Source: Cheilinus undulatus (taxonomy: Eukaryota; Chordata; Actinopteri; Labriformes; Labridae). Taken from it: a DNA stretch of 64,000 nucleotides. A program made the position numbers and the translations under genes. How positions within the stretch are numbered: the stretch's first letter is position 1; each line of letters starts with the position of its first letter. Shown one piece after another: positions 24,801-39,044 of this stretch. Under the pieces are notes generated by a model, which was not told the DNA's origin, did no database searches, and saw only the letters and a program-made list of their open reading frames with translations. The stretch lies in NCBI RefSeq assembly GCF_018320785.1, contig NC_054873.1, positions 23,216,196 through 23,280,195 on the forward strand, given 5' to 3'.

Positions 24801-27800
24801 CAAATGTCAAAAAAATGTTAAGATTATTTTTGAGGCTAAAGAGGCCTTGTTCAAGATCACTGGGCTGCAGCTGCATGCATAATAAGTACTTTCAACATCT
24901 TTATGTTTGGTCAAAGCATAGCACCATTCTCACATTACTGTTGAATGCCACTCTGCCAACTTATCATTTTGTTTTTTGCACAGTGTAAACATGTTTTTAT
25001 TATGATTTGATCCATGATGAAAGCCTGAGCCTTGGTCAGAGAATATCAATATACTCTTCCAATATTTAAATTCTACAACTGTAAATATTGGCAGACCTTA
25101 ACTATTGTATTCAAAAAAACATGAACGAGTAAAGTCAGCATTAAACAGAACTTGTTTGACAGCAGGTGACATTTAATCTCCCCTACCCTGCTCTATAAGA
25201 CTTCAATATCAAAGCTCCTACGGGGGGCTTTTAGCTGGCTATTTAACAGACTGAAATTAATACTGATGCCTCTGTATGAATTACAGAAGCAAACAAGAGT
25301 ATCAGCTTCAAGACTGACCACCTCTACAGAGTTAACTTTATTGGCTGTAACTGCTGGCCAGCAGTAGGTGTCAGATAACTGGTTTTCAGCATGTTGACAT
25401 AAAAGTCTTTGTTCATATTTTCCAAATGAATATTCACAGAAAGACATCCTTTTGACTGTAGTGTCCATTAATGCTGTATTCTGAATGGGAAGCTCCCATT
25501 ATCTAAACAAAACCAGTGTACTAAAGTGTTTGACAATAGGTTAACTTTCGGGACACTGGCCCTCTCAATGTCGCTTTGTCCTCAACAACCATTCAGACTT
25601 CAAAAGCAGGTACCAATTTAGACTTTAGGTACCAATTTTGTCAAAAACAATGGCTAACCAGGAACCTTTCCAGGTCCAGAGATGCTGCTGATTCCGGCTC
25701 ATTATTTTCACATTTTCTTGAAGTTATTTCCTTGAATAAAGGAGAATATTAAACATACAAAGCCATTTAAAACAGACCTAAAAGTCACCCCAAGAAAAGC
25801 AGAAGTTAACATTGTAACATGGAAACAGTGACTTCACTGAAATTGAGGTTGTGGGCTCTGCCTGAAGAAAAAACAGAGACCATGAAAGGCAACAGGCAGT
25901 CAAAAATGCAGAACTCCCTATGTACCAGAAAAGATCAGCAAGATGCTTAATAAAGAAACAAAAGGAATCATCTCTGTGAACAAGGGGCGCTAGATCAACT
26001 ATAACTAGATTTTCCTCACATGAGCTTTAAACTCCTTTGGAGTATCCTGTAATTTTAGAGTTTTTATAATAGGAAGTAGAAGAAGAAAGCAACTGTGTGT
26101 GAACTTATGAAAGCAGAGGTGAAAAAGTACACTACTGTTAAACTGAAGTTAAAGTACAGTGACTCTGGTTTAAATTTACTTAAGAAAAAGAAAAAGTACT
26201 GGTCTATAAATCCACTAAAGTAAAAGTAAAAAGTATTTAATTCAAAGTTTACTTGAAGTACTGAAGTGCAACTGAGGAGCTGTACAGCCACTACTCCTTT
26301 GAGAGTGTTAAATATTTCACAAACTCTTGAAAATCTGTGGCAAGGTGGGTTTCCTCTGATAAGAACAAACAGGGAGTCAACCTCAAAGCAAGGCAATTCA
26401 TAGTGATGAAGAATATGGACTATGCATCCATAAGGACTGCCTATAGTCACAGCCAGGAACTCTAATTCAGTGGATAACTTCGCTCATGGTGCAAATGTGT
26501 CTCACATAAAAAAACAAAACAAAAACAAAAACAAAAACAAAAAAAAAACAATTTTACTCAGAGTGGAGTTAAAATTACACTTAAGGAGTTTAAATCAACT
26601 CAGAAATGTTAAACCCTGAGATATCAACAGTCCAGTTTGGCTGTGTACAGCTGTCTTGGGATGTGGACTCATTCTCCTACTATGTGCTACTATGTAATCA
26701 ACAGAGGAAGTACCCAAAAACACTACTCCATTACAGCTATTTTAAGTAAATGTAATTGCTTTCCACCCCTGCATGGAAACTTATTTAAAGTGTGGTCTTA
26801 AGGACACTGGAGCACAGAGCTTTCTCTGTCCGGCTGATTTGATTCTACTTGAAGTTTCAGAGTCTGTATTTGTCTTCAGAAACTTCCATTGGAAAAATAT
26901 TGTTGGCTCAAAATTCATTTAGCAGATCTTTTAGTGCTTTTATGAATATGGAAAAACCCTTTATCAGCAGATGGAAATTGTAAAAGCACTTTTCTACAGC
27001 TGGGTGAACTTCCTCTACTGATGAAGATATGAACAAAAAGCTCCTAATCAGCCACTGAGTAGACCTTGAGACTAGTTATTTTTCTACCGTTGATCATTAA
27101 AGTTCTCCCTTTCCTTCCTTGCTTGCTGAAGCAGTTCATCTGTATTTGCTTGGGTATTCTGTAAGATAAGAGTTTCCCTGCAGCAAGCCAACTCTACTCC
27201 GATGTACACCTGGGCGTACCTTACAAACCCTGGCCACCCTCGATATCCAGGGGTCAGCTTCTGGGTTCTGATCGGAGTTCTTCTCACGGAAAAAGATGTA
27301 AATCTTTTCGTTGTCAGGGTCTTGTTTCTGCCTCACCCAGGATGCAGCAATAAACGTAGGCTCTGTGACAGGAATAAGCGATGTTTACCCAACTTTTTTT
27401 TACCAGTCCCAGCAAAGAGCAGTGTCAGCGGATGATATATGACGCAGGAGCTTGGCAAAAACAATAATGAGAGTGCCTCCAAGTGAAAAAAAAAACAAGA
27501 TGAGATGAAGGCTGAACAGTTTTTTTTTAAACAAACAGCTATGATTTACATTAAAGGATACTAATCTCAATTCACATGCATGCAAAAATATGTCTGATTT
27601 CCTGTTTCAGGGTTTTTTTGTATATTCATCTTAGACGTTCAATTAACTCAATTTATTTACCCACCTGAGACCCAGTTATCATACATCCAAACATTAGTCC
27701 TGTGTCCAGCCTTCCTCCTGAAATGTAATGAACTTCCATCTGTATCCAAAGGCGCTGCTGAATATAGATCCTCCTCTAAATATAGCACAGAGGCATCACG

Positions 27801-30800
27801 TGAAACAGACGAAACATGTTTAATTATTTAATTTTTTAATGCACTGGCATGCCAACTCTGCTCTTACACATGACTGGATGTAGTTATATAAGCCTGCAGC
27901 CAAGAGTTACATGTTGAAACAACAGAAACACTGTTTACTGTAGCTACAGAAGGGATGTTTAACATACCTACTGTGAGGGACAGATAGTTCTGTGTGTACG
28001 AGAACGGAGAGATGCCGGTCCCCTCATAACTCTCGACTATATCATAAGACTGATTGCTGACTGAAGAAAACTGTGGAAAGAAAGCAGGACAATGTGGTCA
28101 TTGAAGCTAGATAACTAGGATGGAAAAAAAACAACACCCGAATAAAATGACACCCAGCACGCTAATTAAAATTTAAAGGTGCAGTCGTCTCACCACAAAG
28201 CTCCACGCTTTAATCAGCTTTGGCTAGCTGCTGCCAGTTAAATCAACTAAACACCAGACTTGCAGTATGTTGAGCAGATGTGAAACATACAGTCTGATAT
28301 ATAAACAAGCACTCACAATCCTCCAGCACTGTGGTCTGTGTCCGTTTGTCCCGCAGACAAAGAGACTCTCTTGAAACTTTTCAATGACAGTGATGACATT
28401 CTCACAAAGGCCCTGAAACAAGAGCGTGTCATTGAAAAGTAATCCCTCAGGACTGACTCTACTCATTCAATCCATAAGATCATTTTTCTCTACTTACTTA
28501 CCTCATCACATGGCTGTTGTCCTGTTAATTTCAGAGGATACCTCTGTAGGGGGAAATCATTTATAGAAAATCAGAACAAGTTTCAATTGAATTCAGCTTT
28601 AAATGAGATATTAAATATCAAAACAGAGCTCTCAAATGTCTGAAGAATGTTACAGTTGAAGCTCATGTCAATGTTCTTGTTTTTTTAAGGCAACTTCATA
28701 ATATTTGAAATAGCTGAGTGGGAGATAAAAGTGAAATACCTGAAAGCCACCCAAGATTTTTCCCTTCGGCCTACTTTCTGAAACAAAGCCTGTTTCACTT
28801 CAGATAATGTCTGCTGCTCAAATGTTTCAGCTGCTCCTCTCCATTAGAGAAATTAGATCTGTCTAGTCAAGAGGATCTATGTGTGCAGTATGGTCAGATC
28901 TATGGAGGCTCTTAGAAGCAGGCTAGATCAGTGGTTCTCAACTGGTCAGACATAAGGACCCGCTACCATCTCATGAGAAATGTTCAACCACTTAAATTAA
29001 TGTAATGAAAAATGCTGCAGTTTGTATCCTAAAGGAAAGCGAAACATGGCTGAACAAGGAGACAGGATAAACCAACTGCTCTGTTATTTTATGTTAATGT
29101 AGCCTTAGGGGTAGGGTAATTCCACATTGAATGGTGATGTCATGGGCTTTGGTTTTGCCCTGCTCAAATAAAACCAAGCCAGGAAAGAGGTGAACAACTT
29201 TCTAACAGTCTAAATAATAATAATAAAAAAAAACAATCGCACATAGATTTCAGTGCTTTCATATGTTTACAGCAACCTTATTCCAACATATCTAGTGTGT
29301 CAGGACACAAACTTTGGATATCACTTTACAGGAACTCTAATGAAATATATGGATGTACTCTATGTTAATGTAGGGCTTACATACATCTTAGACTTTTGCC
29401 ATAATGTTAGCACACATTCCTGACCCACTTTGGGCCCCAACCCACCAGTGGAGAACCACAGGATTAAAGATCTATTTACCAGTTTTTCAATTCTGATTTT
29501 GATTATTACCCTGCTGAATTTTGCTTTAGAGCACTTGGAAAAGAGATTTCATTTTATAACAAAAAGTCCTGTAAAGCAAGAAGAAAGTTAAACAAGTTAA
29601 ACAACAGAAGACCATATCATCAACCCTAGAACAAGATTTCAATGATTAAAAAAAAAAGTGCTTTGTATACATAAAATAATCACAAGAAACTAAGCAGTTA
29701 TCTTTGCTCTGGCTGCAGCACATTCAACATGCCCATCGACTGTGCCACGTCCACTGTCAAGTTTCAAAAACAATAATTTAAATTCTTAACATTCTGGCAT
29801 CTAGGTAAGATGCGCTTGCAAATTGAAGGGAAGCTAGACTAAAAATTGCAGATTTAAAAATCTGAATAAAAAAAGAAAGAAAAACTGCTGATTGTACTGT
29901 TAAAACTTTTACCTAGAAATCAGGCAAGAATATTAAAAAAAGTGATAAAGTGCTCTGTGCTTTTATTTTGTAGTAGGATTGAGTGGAAGGGGATTATGCT
30001 AAGGGACTAAAAAACTAAAAAAAACTTATACTCAACTTACAGTATAGTGTGTTTAGAGTCCAATTTCTGAATTTGTTTTACATGGACTTTAAATGCTTTT
30101 CTTAAAGCTCCCTTGAGTGGATTTTTATTGATCACAAAACAGACTTAATAAGAGCAAAGGTTCACAGTGAGTACTAAGAAATCCATAGGACAGTCATCAA
30201 GAGGTACCACTACAGCACTGTGTGTGCTCTGCCCCTCCAACAAAACAGCTCTCGCTTTGATTTAAGTGAGGAGCAGAGGGTGCCATGTCATGTACTTTGG
30301 CTGCCTCTAAAAGTAACACAATGAATTTATATCATAATTTGAAATCCATGTACAAAGTAGTGTCTAGAATAATCATGATCTCAGTACCAGTCAAAATAAC
30401 CATGATTGTAAAATCTGCCATGATCAGACAGTCTCAGTTCCTCCATATTCTTAAAAAATATATATAAACTCAAAACACATTGCTAGAATAGTTTGCACAT
30501 CAATTGAATATTTCTACATTTAAGACCAATTTTGATGCACCTTTTGCTCAAGTAAGTATGAAACTACAAATATATGAAAAGGAATAATGTTGCAAAACTT
30601 CCTCCAACCTTTTAAAATATGAGTGAAAAGCCTACTCATTTATTCTTAAAATAATATATTTTTAAGACCAGTTGGGGTACAATCAGATTTTTGATTTTTC
30701 ACTGCAGAAACTCCCTAATCAATGTATGTTTCTGACAGAAGGTTAACAGACAACTCCTCCCAACTTGAAACTCCATCAGCAGGCTGTAACAGTGCATCTC

Positions 30801-31530
30801 TCTCAGTGGGTGCTCCCAGACAGTGTAACAATAGGTCTTTGATGGCCATCTGCTACAGTACAGCATCTAATTACGACCACATCTGACGCACAAGAGCCAC
30901 TCTATAAACCACACAGGCACCAAGCTGAGAGCCCATCAATAAAACATTAGACAACTTTAAATATAGTTGACTGTACAGGCAAGTGTGTGTAGATCAGGCA
31001 ACAACATGCATTAAAAAGGTAACACATAAAAAAATATAACTTCAGAAACACCCACCTCTATAATGTGATAATCATCCACATCGAGTTTTAACACAAAGTC
31101 AGTGCCACCAATGTACATCTCTTGATAGTCCTCCTGATAGTAAAACACGCTGTGGTTCTGGGAGACTTCGTAATCAAATCCACCGCTGATGCTGTCTGTG
31201 GAAAGAAAGATAACCAAATGATTTGTTACACCTGCAGTATCTGCACTCTGCTAATCAGGAATCTAGACTGAGACTGAAGCGGGTTAACGGCGGATTTGAA
31301 GACAGGATTAACGCTAAATGGTTTTTCCAACCGCATATTCAAGACATCAAATGCATTTTAAACAATAAAGGAAATCCTAAAGGCAAAGTAACAGGTGAAC
31401 GTTTACCTTTGCTCAAAAGTCGAGGGTTGTTATTTTTAGCACCGAGAATCGGAGTGTCCTTCAAAATGACACAGAGGACGAGCTGAAAATCCTGAGCGAA
31501 CCACATATACGTGAAGATGGATCGCTTCAT
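18898..31530 (-). CDS. sema7a: Semaphorin-7A, GPI-anchored
   Basis: Fourteen coding exons, all GT-AG and in phase, give 671 aa (human 666): 31530-31407, 31195-31056, 28543-28502, 28412-28317, 28070-27968, 27775-27665, 27362-27220, 24664-24486, 22173-22065, 21572-21377, 21181-21069, 19878-19730, 19513-19449, 19343-18898. Sema7A is a membrane-anchored guidance and immune semaphorin that signals through integrins and plexin C1. The first exon begins with a signal peptide (MKRSIFTYMWFAQDFQLVLC). The sema domain (about 45-455) has SLFVCGTNGHRPQCW, KIYIFFREKNSDQNPEA, FNRLQDIYV and DTRVYALF. The PSI domain (about 470-505) has CQECVLARDPYCAW. An Ig domain follows (about 545-620; LSCPIDSYHADYTWEH and SYGSYECVS). 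The C-terminus is a short hydrophobic tail suited to GPI attachment. The human RGD is replaced (see findings). Confidence 0.96.
23180..23450. repeat. LINE 3'-end-derived repeat
   Basis: This stretch in a sema7a intron contains phrases typical of a very common teleost LINE tail: GGCGAAAGGTAGGGTAAACC, CAATTTAGAGTCAC, TCTTTGGACTGTGGGA and GGAACCTTCTTGCTGCAAGG. It is about 270 bp, without a reading frame and diverged. The LINE clade was not settled (L2- or RTE-like). Confidence 0.6.
24152..24216. repeat. Imperfect inverted repeat in sema7a intron
   Basis: AAAAGATG plus TTAACCGAGGAGTAA on the left (24152-24174) pairs with TTACTCCTTGGTTAA and CATCTTTT on the right (24187-24216). There is one mismatch and a 7-nt insertion in the right arm; the loop is about 12 nt. 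Confidence 0.75.
26114..26771. mobile_element. hAT-like MITE (AGAGGTGG family), longer copy
   Basis: Left end CAGAGGTGAAAAAG mirrors right end TTTCCACCCCTG. The left part shares AAAGTAC-type phrases with the copy at 12388. An A-rich (CAAAAA)n tract lies at 26507-26550. Flanking octamers TATGAAAG and CATGGAAA agree at only five positions, so the target duplication is doubtful or decayed. Confidence 0.6.
28929..29461. mobile_element. Old hAT-type MITE in sema7a intron
   Basis: CAGTGGTTCTCAACTGGT at the left end is inverted as ACCAGTGGAGAACCACAG at the right, 16 of 18 bases agreeing. No coding capacity and no convincing target duplication, which suggests age. Confidence 0.65.
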
Positions 31531-34529
31531 TTTGCGCCTCTGATTGCGGGCGGTTGTTTTAGACTACCTCTCATTTAAACTGCCCACTTTATTACTGTGA
31601 GTCTGTGTTTTAGACCAGTGGCTACCTCGCCCTCAAGACTCCGCCCTTTCATCCACTCAGAGCCGTTCACGTCCTATCATCTCCAAGGTAGATTTGCCTC
31701 ACCGGGTAAAGAAAGTCTTTCTCGGCAGAGGCACCCTTAAGCTCCCCAGGGTTTACCCTACATAATGTCCAACAAATTAGAATCAACATAAATACCGGTA
31801 GATCGGAGAGTAGTGTGGGACGTCACAGGTCCTGAACAAGATTTTGGTCTTCCTCTTAGGAAAAAAACATGACGGTGGTTATTTACGTACTCGGCTTGTT
31901 AAAATAAATACTGTAGCTCTTTATAGAGCAGTTCCCTCATTTGTGACACTTTTAAACCATTTTTGCTACATTTGTCCATTTTTCCCCCTCTTTAACCCCT
32001 TTCAGTATTGTATCCAAAAGTCATTGTTTCGGGCAATTTTTGAAACATTTTGGCATTTTTAACCCATTTAATCATTTTTGCCCTTTTTAACCCCCTTTTA
32101 CAATTTTTAACCCATTTTGCCCCCTCTTTTGCAACTTTTGGAACATTTTGATACTTTTATTTTCACCTTTTTTTCAACCATTTTTTCTTACTTTATAACC
32201 TCCTTTTACCCCTTTTCCTTCCAATTTTGGCCACTTTTAACCCATATGTAGTTATATGTGTGTGTGGGTGTCAAATTTAAATTAATCACTTTGAAAAAAA
32301 AAATCATTAAAAAACATCCAAAAATAATGTCTGGGCTGTGTGGATAGAAAAAGAATGAGAATAGGTCTACATGCTTTTTTTTGACCTGCATGCAAGGTAG
32401 TTCATTTTTTTTCTCTTAAGATGAATCAAACTAAACTTTGGTAGAAATATTGCTCATTAATATAGGGAAAGTAAAGTTTAAAAATACATTAAAATGCATA
32501 GATATTTGTAAAATGCACAACATTTGTTGCTTGGCTGGCTAAGGGGGGGGTTGTTTAATTTTCTTTGCACTATAGCATAATTATCTGCATATTATCATCC
32601 AACTTAGGCACACAAGCCATAAGATTAAATTTTAAAGAATTTAGGGGGTGTCCATAAATATTAGAGAATGAAGTCTTCCTTCTGCTTCTCTAGAAAATGC
32701 CCTTTTTCTTTGAAATTCTTGGAAATTATGAAAGTGAAGAATAAGTTAACAACAGACAGAGCAGTTTAAAATCTATAAAAAGCACAATAAAAAGATACTC
32801 TTTTTCTTTTAACCTAAAGAGAAAATTGATGCTCTCAAATCAGTTAGAGCTTGTTGGTCCTGCTATAAGGGCATGTGCTCAAACATTTGCATTACCTAAA
32901 GTGTTTTTTTTTTAAAGAGTTGTGGAGCAAATGGAGCTTCCTGGCTGCCAAACTGACTCTTTTTGTTGGCTCTACTAAGTCATCCCATCTGAAATGTTTC
33001 CAGCATGACTAATATACTTCCTTTTCCTTCCTTTTATACTTCCACCTTAAGCTTTTTTTTGCACATGATTTTCCAACAAATAAATATAGAGTCAGTTCTA
33101 CGTGCAACATGCATTTGTTTCCAACTTTTACACCAAACTTTTTGATGACAATTTTTAACTCAGTATTTTCGCATGTTGCAAAACCTTCATTACAGTTCCA
33201 AAAAGTCTTGGAAAAATTACATTTTTTGTGACGTGAATTATGATAATTTACTCTAGAAACCTTCAACATTGGCAGATTGAGAGTTTCACCCCTTATATCC
33301 TCTGCAGCAGCATAACACACATGTGTGACCCTGGTGCAAATATATTTTGGGGCCTTCCCTGTTGCCTTTAACAGATGGGCATGCTCATTTTTCACAAACA
33401 TTGACACACACTAGCATTCCCACCTGCAGTCCCCTCTCTCTTTTCTCCCTTGCACCAAAGCTTCACTTAAAACCCATTATTGTGCCCATTGTGTGGATTT
33501 CAGTCATGGAACATAACCAAAACTTGTACTCACAATCACTTTGTGTTGGTTTTGTTTTCTCTGCATGCACTGATACTGCACTACATGAATACTCACTGAT
33601 ACTGAGTACAAATATGAATACTTTAAAATACCTTCACAGGTCTTAAATCATTTTGAAATAATTTCGTTGTCATCAGATGTCCCTAAACCTTCCTCATGGA
33701 AATGTAGCTGTGCATAATTTGCAGTCTGCTCTAATTCTGCAATTTTTTTTATTAAAATACCACCAATGCGCAGACATTTCCTGAAGTCCTGAAGACTGTA
33801 GTTGTTTATTATGCTGTGAATTCCTCTCCAACAGTAAGACTTAAATCAACATATTTCACACAGTGGCCCATGTGTTCTGTTTTGTTCAGTGGCACAACAG
33901 AAGAAAGAGAATCACAAGAGCCAGCCAGAGCCTGACCTGAATTGAACATGAAGCACTCTGTAAAAAAAAAAAAAAAAACCTGCACCTGGCTTTGAAAGAC
34001 AAGAAAAATTCTACTGCGGTTGATTTAATTCATGCTACACAAACATGTCTGATAAAAAAGATAAAAGCTTCAGTCTCTATCATTTCTGCACCAGTCTTTT
34101 CATTTCCACAGTTGTTTACCTTTCCATGAGGCAGCTGTTTTTCAGGGTAACATGACACTAAAAGCATACATACAGCCATTAACAGACCAGGAAATCAATG
34201 TTATTCAATATCTGATCTGATTTTAGAATAACTCGAAGAGCTTTACCTTCAGTCTTTCTCTGAACAAACTGTTCAGGAACATATCCAATATCCAAATCTG
34301 GGGAAGGATGGCTATGTTTTTTCTTGATATTATCAAATCCATGATTAGAGCCAAAACTCTGTAATGAAAGGGGGCGGTAATACACCAAAGTGATGTATGC
34401 CGACCGCCGTAAAACTAAAGAAGAAGAAGGCACCTCCTTCTTTTTCATTGTCCAATCAGATGCGAGGAAGCAGTTTACTTCCTGTTTAGCTCTGTCTTCT
34501 CGTTGCTGCAGCTCAACTGACTTGCAGCC
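31531..34529. other. Divergent intergenic region between sema7a and commd4
   Basis: The two start codons face away from each other about 3 kb apart. A CCAAT box at 34452-34456 lies 74 bases before the commd4 ATG. Open frames inside, such as minus 33009-33407, show no known domain and no splice context. The segment 31940-32245 is a degenerate pyrimidine-rich repeat, listed separately. Confidence 0.5.
31940..32245. repeat. Degenerate T/C-rich tandem repeat
   Basis: About 300 bases are built of loosely repeated TTTTAACCCATTTTTGCCC-like phrases on the plus strand, about 15-20 nt apart. The strand asymmetry is strong (few G). It resembles a decayed minisatellite. Confidence 0.6.
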
Positions 34530-37608
<3,079 letters not shown>

Positions 37609-37881
37609 AGAATGGACAAGTCAGACCAATGACAAATGGTCTCATAGGCTCACAGAAGTGCCATTCTTATAATTTTAAAGTGAATATTTTGTATGAAATA
37701 AGTCATTTCAAAAATGGCATGATTGTCTCATTCCATTTCGGGTGAAGTAATACTGAATTGTATTTTTTTCAACACACTTGAAAGTGGAAAAGTTTCTTGA
37801 CTAGCTGATTTGTCAAAGAAACAAGAAAATCAATGGACCATTTTGTACAGTATTGTAAATTAATTCACACATTTCTGTTTA

Positions 37882-37887
37882 AATAAA
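37882..37887 (+). promoter_or_regulatory. commd4: commd4 poly(A) signal
   Basis: AATAAA lies about 275 bases after the stop codon, in AT-rich sequence, and is the first good signal downstream. Confidence 0.65.
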
Positions 37888-39044
37888 TTTTACAGTTTAT
37901 GTATTACCTTCATGTGCTCATGAATAAGTTAATTAAAAAAGTTACACACTGGTATGTGAATCCTTGTTAGTGCCTACATATCCCAGCATGCAATGGGCTG
38001 GTCCATTAGCTTCATGGAATGTGGAAAATATTTCAGCTAATGTTGTGTTTGTCACTCACGTTAGTGGTTTCTACAGTAGGTTTGCTAGAAAAAGATTCTT
38101 AGCACTAGGTTTTTCCAAAGCTATAGGTAAATTGACAAGAAATCGTCGTCTTAAAGGAAGAGATGAGAATTAGCTCAATGTTAATAGCGAGCGTTAGGGT
38201 AGCAAATATCGCGAGATTTGCGAGCGAATCTGATGTTGCACAAGTTGTTTGGTAACATGCATGTTGTAAAACACTTTGGTTGGTGCCATACCTACCTGTT
38301 CATCGTGGCAGCCCCGTAGAAAGCAAAGAAATCTCAAGACATTCGAGTAGTTTCCAGCGGTGGACTCTTATTTCCTGGATTCGGTACGTTGTTTTCCTCT
38401 GCAGCTGAATGGAAACATAAATATCTAATTTTCTCCGGAGTGCATTCAGCAGAGTGCCTATCAATACCTGCTGCAACCCGTGCAATGGAAAAAACGTAAA
38501 GACAAGGCTACAACAACACCAATTCAGAGTGTGTTTATAGGTGTAAAGCTGTTTTCATCGGGTAGTCCGTGTCAAAGCATTAATGTGCTTCATGGTGTCT
38601 CAGTGTGAGTTATGTTGCACGTCTTACTATTGGGGAAATGCATCTCACCCAGGTGTTTGAAGCACGTAGGCCAGAATTTTAGAATTAATGAGATTATCCA
38701 ACACAAACTCCAATTATTTTCGATGTTTAGCAATGCAATCAACATCCAAATTGGATTATACTCTATGTAGGTCTCATTGCTCTTTTAAAACCTCTTCACC
38801 TTTAGAGAAATGCAGTTCCAGGGGAGAAAATGTGAGCCTGCATTGATGATGTTAGACAAAATATCATCAGTCGTTATCACGCTGCAACTTAATAAGCCAA
38901 AGGTTTTTAATTTTCAGGCTACCACACAAAAACACTCAACCCCTGGCGTCCTTAGATGGCCCTGGATGTTTTATCCTGCTATTTAATCTTTTCTCAGCTA
39001 CTTAACTCTTCTTTCTGCAGTAAAGCTTCATTTGTGCCAACAAG
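37888..39044. promoter_or_regulatory. commd4-neil1 spacer with neil1 5' region
   Basis: The neil1 start codon lies 25 bases after an acceptor (AG at 39019-39020), so at least one non-coding first exon must lie in this 1.1-kb spacer. A CpG-containing stretch at 38200-38480 is the likeliest promoter. A possible donor (GGTACGTT, 38380-38387) follows it. These assignments are inferred. Confidence 0.4.

Noticed and set aside
33009-33407. 132-codon minus-strand open frame upstream of sema7a
   Set aside because: Lysine/cysteine-rich with no recognisable motif, no splice context or poly(A) signal, and typical of AT-rich random frames.
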